Part shown: one piece after another, positions 58,910 to 64,000 of the stretch
Layout of the letters: every line of letters begins with the position of its first letter
Position numbering within the stretch: position 1 is the stretch's first letter
Assembly (NCBI GenBank): GCA_945901855.1
Contig: CAMDLT010000002.1
Coordinates: forward strand, 62,001-126,000
Direction of reading: 5' to 3'
Source: Asaia bogorensis
GTDB taxonomy: Bacteria; Pseudomonadota; Alphaproteobacteria; CACIAM-22H2
DNA length: 64,000 bases
Made by a program: the position numbers and the translations under genes
The notes under the pieces: generated by a model
The model's database searches: none
The model's input: only the letters and a program-made list of their open reading frames with translations
Told to the model about the DNA's origin: nothing

Positions 58910-60123
58910 ACCGCTTCTGGGTTGGTAGGTTAAAATCCTTGATTGCACCCGGCACCTATGTGGCGGTATCCGCACCGGCCACACGCAAGTATCGCGTATC
59001 GACTCGGCAGCTTCGTTTTAGGAGCGCGCTCGCAGGATTGCTGATCGCCGGCTGCACGGGCAATGCGGCGCTCGCCCAAGTCCAGTCCGAGAAAGCGACT
59101 TACCGGGTCGTGCGTCTGGCAGAAGGGCTTGAAAATCCCTGGGCGCTCGCGTTTCTGCCCGACGGCCGCATTCTTGTGACTGAAAGGCCGGGTCGACTGC
59201 GTATCGTCGAAAATGGCGTACTGTCGCCTGCCCCGCTTGCCGGCGTTCCGCCGGTCTGGGCGAACGGGCAAGGCGGCCTCTTCGATTTGGCGCTGCATCC
59301 GGATTTTGCCGCAAACCGGCTCGTCTATTTCAGCTATGCGGCTCCCGTCGGCAGCGGCGCTTTGACGCGCCTCGCGCGCGGTCGCTTGGGGGCGGCAGGG
59401 CTCGAGAATGTCGAAACCTTGTTCGACTCGGCCCCAGTCGGCACGACGGGGCGGCATTTTGGCGGGCGCATCGCATTCGGACGCGACGGCAAAATCTATC
59501 TCACCACCGGCGATCGAGGCGAAGAACGGCGCGCTCAAGACGGGCAAGATCTGAACGGCAAACTCGTCCGCCTCGAACCCGACGGCAAGGTGCCGGGCGA
59601 CAATCCTTTTGTCGGTCGCACCGACATTCGGCCCGAGATATTTGCGCTCGGGATCCGCAACACCCAGGGTCTCGTGCTCGATACCGCAGGAAATATTTGG
59701 GGGGCCGACCACGGTGCCCAAGGCGGCGACGAACTGAACCGCCTCGATCGCGGGCAAAATTACGGTTGGCCGACCATCACTTTCAGCCGCAATTACGGCA
59801 TCGGTACCCCGGTCGGCGAGGCCACTTCGCGACCGGGTTATGTCGATGGGCGCGTGGTGTGGACACCCTCGATCGCCCCGTCGGGCCTGGTGCTCTACCA
59901 AGGGGCCGCATTTCCGGGCTGGCAGGGGTCGTTCCTGGTCGGCGGACTCGTGAGCCGCGCTCTCTACCGCGTCGAACTGCGTCCCGACGGCACCAACCAT
60001 CAGGAACGGCTGCTGGCCGAGCTTGGATCGCGCATCCGCGATGTGCGCGTCGATGCCGCTGGCCGCGTCCATATCTTGACCGACGCACGCAATGGATTCC
60101 TCGCCCGGCTCGATCCGAATTGA
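58906..60123 (+). CDS. Soluble aldose sugar dehydrogenase, PQQ type
   Basis: A 405-residue six-bladed beta-propeller of the YliI/Asd and soluble glucose dehydrogenase family, which oxidises aldoses with PQQ in the periplasm. Seen: LENPWALAFLPDGRILVTERPG, GGLFDLALHPDFAANRLVYF, GRHFGGRIAFGRDGKIYLTTGD, ALGIRNTQGL, and ADHGAQGGDELNRLDRGQNYGWP. An unusually long 36-residue lead precedes the signal-like segment (ALAGLLIAGCTGNAALAQ), which includes a possible lipobox. GGGAG lies 6 bases before the ATG. The ATG overlaps the stop of the broken PAS gene. The sugar substrate is unknown, and PQQ genes are not in the window. Confidence 0.88.
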   Translation: MNRFWVGRLKSLIAPGTYVAVSAPATRKYRVSTRQLRFRSALAGLLIAGCTGNAALAQVQSEKATYRVVRLAEGLENPWALAFLPDGRILVTERPGRLRIVENGVLSPAPLAGVPPVWANGQGGLFDLALHPDFAANRLVYFSYAAPVGSGALTRLARGRLGAAGLENVETLFDSAPVGTTGRHFGGRIAFGRDGKIYLTTGDRGEERRAQDGQDLNGKLVRLEPDGKVPGDNPFVGRTDIRPEIFALGIRNTQGLVLDTAGNIWGADHGAQGGDELNRLDRGQNYGWPTITFSRNYGIGTPVGEATSRPGYVDGRVVWTPSIAPSGLVLYQGAAFPGWQGSFLVGGLVSRALYRVELRPDGTNHQERLLAELGSRIRDVRVDAAGRVHILTDARNGFLARLDPN

Positions 60124-60129
60124 TGGCGC

Positions 60130-60174
60130 TTGCCGCGACGACGGAGATACTTTAGACTTAAAATATCTCCGTCG
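60130..60174 (+). promoter_or_regulatory. Catabolic operon promoter with 11-bp operator
   Basis: TTGCCG (60130-60135), a 17-bp spacer, and TAGACT (60153-60158) form a predicted promoter 27 bp before the first gene. A perfect 11-bp inverted repeat, CGACGGAGATA (60139-60149) and TATCTCCGTCG (60164-60174), brackets the -10 box. This is the expected arrangement for a repressor operator; the MarR protein encoded at 60971 is the obvious candidate. As RNA the repeat would also form a hairpin after the upstream gene. Confidence 0.65.
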
Positions 60175-60185
60175 CGAGGCTTCGC

Positions 60186-60962
<777 letters not shown>

Positions 60963-60970
60963 AGCCCGCG

Positions 60971-61453
60971 ATGGACCGCGAGACCGAACTCAAAACCTCG
61001 CAACATCTGCAATTGCGCGTCTGGCTGCGCCTGCTGACCTGCGCAAGCCTTGTGGAGCGGCGCGTGCGCGCGGGCTTGCGCGAAAGCTACGACATCACGC
61101 TGCCGCGGTTCGACGTGCTCTCGCAGCTCTCGCGCGCGCAACGCGATGGTGCCGTGGACGGCATTACGATGGGCGAACTCTCCAAACGTATGATGGTGTC
61201 GGCGGGCAATGTGACGGGGCTGGTGGATGCGCTTGTCGCCGACAAACTTGTCGTGCGCCAGGCCCAGTCCAAAGACCGCCGCTCGGCGCGCGCCAAGCTC
61301 ACGGCCAAGGGCTTGGAGACGTTCGAAGCGATGCTGCCCACGCACGAGCGCTGGATCGACGAGGCCTTCGCCGCCCTCGACGACGGCGAACTCAAGCGCC
61401 TGCTGGCCCTGCTCGCCAAACTCAAGATTTCCGCTGCCGGAGCCGCCCCATGA
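60971..61453 (+). CDS. MarR-family transcriptional regulator
   Basis: A 160-residue winged-helix regulator: dimerisation helices at both ends, recognition helix [24 protein letters not shown] around residues 65-90 (given here in two parts [11 protein letters not shown] and [10 protein letters not shown]), and wing [14 protein letters not shown]. It lies inside the operon it probably controls by binding the inverted repeat at 60139-60174; MarR proteins in CoA-ester pathways often release DNA on binding the thioester. A GTG at 60959 overlaps the SDR stop (GTGA) and is an alternative start. Its stop overlaps the next gene's ATG. Confidence 0.9.
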   Translation: MDRETELKTSQHLQLRVWLRLLTCASLVERRVRAGLRESYDITLPRFDVLSQLSRAQRDGAVDGITMGELSKRMMVSAGNVTGLVDALVADKLVVRQAQSKDRRSARAKLTAKGLETFEAMLPTHERWIDEAFAALDDGELKRLLALLAKLKISAAGAAP

Positions 61454-62274
61454 CATTGCCCGTTTTCGATGCCGCCGCCTTCAAGCCCCAGCATTTCGCA
61501 TGGTCGATCGCGGGCAAGGTTGCGACCGTGACGCTCGACCGTCCCGAACGCAAAAATCCGCTGACCTTCGAGAGCTACGCCGAATTGCGCGATCTGTTCC
61601 GCAATCTGGTCGACAGCCGCGATGTTAAGGCCGTCGTGATCGTTGGGGCCGGCGGAAATTTCTGTTCGGGCGGCGACGTGCACGAAATCATCGGGCCGCT
61701 GGTGGGCATGGAAATGCCCGACTTGCTGCGCTTCACGCGACTCACCGGCGATCTGGTACGCGCGATCCGCGCGTGCCCGCAAACGGTGATCGCGGCCATC
61801 GACGGCGTGTGCGTCGGTGCCGGCGGTGCTATCGCGATGGCGGCGGATCTGCGCTTTGGGACCGAGCGCGCAAAAGTTGCGTATCTGTTTGTGCGCGTCG
61901 GTCTCGCGGGCTGCGACATGGGCGCCTGCAGCATCTTGCCGCGTATCGTGGGCCAAGGACGGGCCGCCGAACTGCTTTATACCGGGCGCAGCATGTCGGG
62001 GGTCGAAGGCGAGCGCTGGGGGTTCTTCAACCGGCTGTGCGCGCCCGAAACGCTGCTGGCCCAAGCGCAGAGTTTCGCAGCCGATCTCGCAGCAGGTCCG
62101 ACTTTCGCGCATGCGATGACCAAGACCGCCCTCGACCACCAATGGAACATGAGCGTCTCGCAAGCCATCGAAGCCGAAGCGCAGGCGCAGGCGATATGCA
62201 TGCAGACGGGCGATTTCGAACGCGCCTACCATGCGTTCGTCGCCAAACAAAAACCCGTCTTCGAGGGCAATTGA
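61450..62274 (+). CDS. Enoyl-CoA hydratase/isomerase family (crotonase)
   Basis: A 274-residue crotonase-fold enzyme acting on a CoA thioester. Seen: [20 protein letters not shown], the oxyanion-hole segment [15 protein letters not shown], and [20 protein letters not shown]. Typical hydratases have a catalytic Glu in the last segment; here there is Asp-Met-Gly, the position at which MenB and BadI-type ring hydrolases and dienoyl-CoA isomerases also use Asp. So it may not be a simple hydratase. ATGA overlap with the MarR gene, TGATG overlap with the next gene. Confidence 0.88.
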   Translation: MTLPVFDAAAFKPQHFAWSIAGKVATVTLDRPERKNPLTFESYAELRDLFRNLVDSRDVKAVVIVGAGGNFCSGGDVHEIIGPLVGMEMPDLLRFTRLTGDLVRAIRACPQTVIAAIDGVCVGAGGAIAMAADLRFGTERAKVAYLFVRVGLAGCDMGACSILPRIVGQGRAAELLYTGRSMSGVEGERWGFFNRLCAPETLLAQAQSFAADLAAGPTFAHAMTKTALDHQWNMSVSQAIEAEAQAQAICMQTGDFERAYHAFVAKQKPVFEGN

Positions 62275-63440
62275 TGCCCGACCGCTCGTTCCTCGCTTGG
62301 CCGTTCTTCGACGATCGCCATCGCGCGCTGGCCGAACGCCTGCGCACGTTTGGGCGCACGACGATCGAGCCCAAAGCCCACGACCATGGCGATCCAGACG
62401 CGCTGACCAAAATGTTCGCGCGCGCGCTCGCTGCGGCAGGTTTCCTCGACATCGCCGTGCCCAGCGAAAAGCACGACGTACGCAGCCTGTGCTTGGCGCG
62501 CGAGCACCTGGCCTACCATTCGGGCCTCGCTGATTTTGCCTTTGCGATGCAGGGCCTCGGCACTGGGCCGATTGTGCTGTTTGGCAGCGACGCCCAAAAG
62601 AGCACCTATCTGCCGCAAGTACGCACGGGCGAAAGCCTGGCCGCGTTCGCGCTCTCCGAACCCGAAGGCGGATCGGACGCCTCGGCCCTGCGCATGACGG
62701 CCACGCGCAGCGGCAACGGCTTCGTGCTCGACGGCCGCAAGACCTGGATTTCGAACGGCGGCATTGCGGGCCATTACATCGTCTTCGCGCGCACCGGCGA
62801 AGCGCCGGGCGCCAAGGGTCTCTCCGCCTTCGTCGTTGCGGCCGACCAGCCGGGTCTGACGATCGAAGCGCGGATCGAGACGATCGCCCCGCATCCGCTG
62901 GCAACCTTGCGTTTTGACAACGCACGGGTCACGGCCGACGCCTTGCTGGGCAATGCGGGCGACGGCTTCAAGATCGCCATGTCGACGCTCGACATTTTCC
63001 GCTCGACTGTCGCGGCGGCGGCGCTCGGTTTCGCGCGCCGCGCGCTCGACGAGGCTATTTCCTATTCGAAGCAGCGCGAAGCGTTCGGCAGCAAGCTTGC
63101 CGATTTCCAGCTCACGCAAGCAACGCTCGCCGACATGGCGACCGAGATCGACGCGGCTGCCTTGCTGGTCTATCGCGCCGCCTGGACCAAGGACGTTCAG
63201 GGCGTGCGCGTCACGCGCGAAGCCTCGATGGCAAAGTTCTACGCGACCGAGATGGCACAGCGCGCCGCCGACCGCGCGGTGCAGCTCCATGGCGGCCAGG
63301 GCGTCGTCAGCGGCAACGTGGTCGAGCGGCTCTACCGCGAGGTGCGCGCGCTTCGCATCTACGAAGGTACCAGCGAGATCCAGAAGCTCGTGATTGCGGG
63401 CCAGACGCTGGCTGCCTTCGACAAGGAGTCCGCGCCATGA
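62274..63440 (+). CDS. Acyl-CoA dehydrogenase
   Basis: A 388-residue flavoenzyme of the acyl-CoA dehydrogenase family, introducing a 2,3 double bond. Seen: [17 protein letters not shown], the FAD and substrate motif [28 protein letters not shown], and [14 protein letters not shown], with the catalytic Glu near the C terminus as in medium-chain enzymes. Its neighbours suggest a cyclic or aromatic acyl-CoA substrate. It overlaps both flanking genes at start and stop. Confidence 0.92.
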   Translation: MPDRSFLAWPFFDDRHRALAERLRTFGRTTIEPKAHDHGDPDALTKMFARALAAAGFLDIAVPSEKHDVRSLCLAREHLAYHSGLADFAFAMQGLGTGPIVLFGSDAQKSTYLPQVRTGESLAAFALSEPEGGSDASALRMTATRSGNGFVLDGRKTWISNGGIAGHYIVFARTGEAPGAKGLSAFVVAADQPGLTIEARIETIAPHPLATLRFDNARVTADALLGNAGDGFKIAMSTLDIFRSTVAAAALGFARRALDEAISYSKQREAFGSKLADFQLTQATLADMATEIDAAALLVYRAAWTKDVQGVRVTREASMAKFYATEMAQRAADRAVQLHGGQGVVSGNVVERLYREVRALRIYEGTSEIQKLVIAGQTLAAFDKESAP

Positions 63441-64000
63441 AAATTCTCGAACCGTTGCGCATCGGAACGATGACGATCCCCAATCGCGTCATCGTGCCCG
63501 CGATGGTCACGCGGCTGTCGGGCGAAGACGGTTTCGTCAATGAGGGCATCGTCGATCGCTATGTGCGCTACGCGATCGGCCATGTCGGTCTGATCGTCGT
63601 GGAAGCCACGGCCGTGCACGAAGCGAAATCCGGGCCGCTGCTGCGTCTGTCGCGCGACGATTTCGTGGCCGGGCATCGCGACCTCGTCAAGCGCGTGCAC
63701 GATGCAGGACCCTCGAAGGTCGTGCCGCAGATCATCCATTTCATGAAAGTCGCGCGCTCTGGCTGGCGCCAGACGATCGACATGCTGGATACCCACGAAA
63801 TCGACGGGATCGTCGAAGCGTTCGGTGCCGCCGCGGCGCGCGCGCGCGAGGCAGGCTACGACGGCGTCGAACTGCACTCGGCCCACGCCTACACGCTATC
63901 TTCGTTCCTGTCGCGCCGGAATCCGCGGCGCGACGCGTATGACGGCCGAACGCTCGAAGGGCGGTTGCATTTGTTTGGCCGCGTGATGGCGCGCGTGCGT
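63437..64000 (+). CDS. NADH:flavin oxidoreductase (OYE-like), 5' part
   Basis: The first 188 codons of an Old Yellow Enzyme-type FMN protein; the window ends inside it. It starts [23 protein letters not shown], with ATGA overlap and AAGGAG 9 bases upstream. The segment [20 protein letters not shown] corresponds to the family's E-H-x-A-H-G-Y-L active-site motif, with His at both substrate-binding positions. Such proteins reduce activated double bonds of CoA esters (dienoyl-CoA reductase group) in ring degradation. A C-terminal iron-sulfur/FAD part would confirm that subgroup, but lies outside the window. Confidence 0.88.
   Translation, partial: MKILEPLRIGTMTIPNRVIVPAMVTRLSGEDGFVNEGIVDRYVRYAIGHVGLIVVEATAVHEAKSGPLLRLSRDDFVAGHRDLVKRVHDAGPSKVVPQIIHFMKVARSGWRQTIDMLDTHEIDGIVEAFGAAAARAREAGYDGVELHSAHAYTLSSFLSRRNPRRDAYDGRTLEGRLHLFGRVMARVR

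Overview
The window is a high-GC chromosomal segment of an alphaproteobacterium, most like the Rhodospirillales. The main evidence is the lipid A pathway using LpxI rather than LpxH, the short proline-tRNA ligase without the editing insertion, the DUF1467 and DUF2336 proteins, and a complete 14-gene nuoA-N operon joined to birA-coaX-rnj. No assignment below this level is safe from sequence alone. Most of the window is conserved housekeeping DNA; accessory or decaying DNA is limited to about 28.6-31.35 kb and 57-58.9 kb.

Layout. Positions 1-2000: the last codons of a probable citrate synthase, a small membrane protein with a terminator, glyoxalase I, and a Gfo/Idh/MocA dehydrogenase that may make a diamino sugar for lipid A. 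Positions 1827-18110, minus strand: a translation and envelope supercluster read from a predicted promoter near 18100, rpsB-tsf-(hairpin)-pyrH-frr-uppS-cdsA-dxr-mltF(interrupted)-rseP-bamA-skp-lpxD-fabZ-lpxA-lpxI-lpxB. It links ribosome function, isoprenoid and phospholipid precursors, outer-membrane protein assembly and lipid A synthesis, with many ATGA or GTGA stop/start overlaps. Positions 18149-28565, minus strand: a cyclic-nucleotide-binding protein, a DUF2336 protein, dnaE, two poorly known genes, lolD, lolC, proS and a periplasmic protein.

Positions 28590-31350 are an accessory stretch. It holds a possible small RNA with its own promoter and terminator, a 17-bp tandem repeat, DUF1467 and methylmalonyl-CoA epimerase, a coding-like ORF of unknown function, an MGMT-fold protein lacking the acceptor cysteine, and a relic of an ABC-transporter binding protein. 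Positions 31351-48795, minus strand, are one long run, nuoA to nuoN then birA, coaX and rnj, encoding complex I followed by cofactor and RNA-processing genes. Positions 49017-57062, minus strand, carry tRNA-Asp, mtnA, tRNA-Val, hupB, lon, clpX, clpP, tig and tRNA-Leu, a protein-quality-control block with visible promoters and terminators.

From 57404 the genes lie on the plus strand. A short flagellin sits behind an unusually AT-rich upstream region. It is followed by a frameshifted PAS-type gene coupled to a soluble aldose dehydrogenase, then a catabolic operon: short-chain dehydrogenase, MarR regulator, crotonase, acyl-CoA dehydrogenase and an Old Yellow Enzyme-like reductase cut by the window end. 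A perfect 11-bp inverted repeat brackets the predicted -10 box of that operon and is the clearest regulatory site in the window. The operon probably degrades an aromatic or alicyclic acid as its CoA ester; the substrate is not fixed by the sequence. I found no CRISPR array, intact insertion sequence or prophage, and no clearly new multi-gene system. The best leads are the in-frame stop in mltF, the candidate small RNA with its repeat, the PAS pseudogene, and the regulated catabolic operon.
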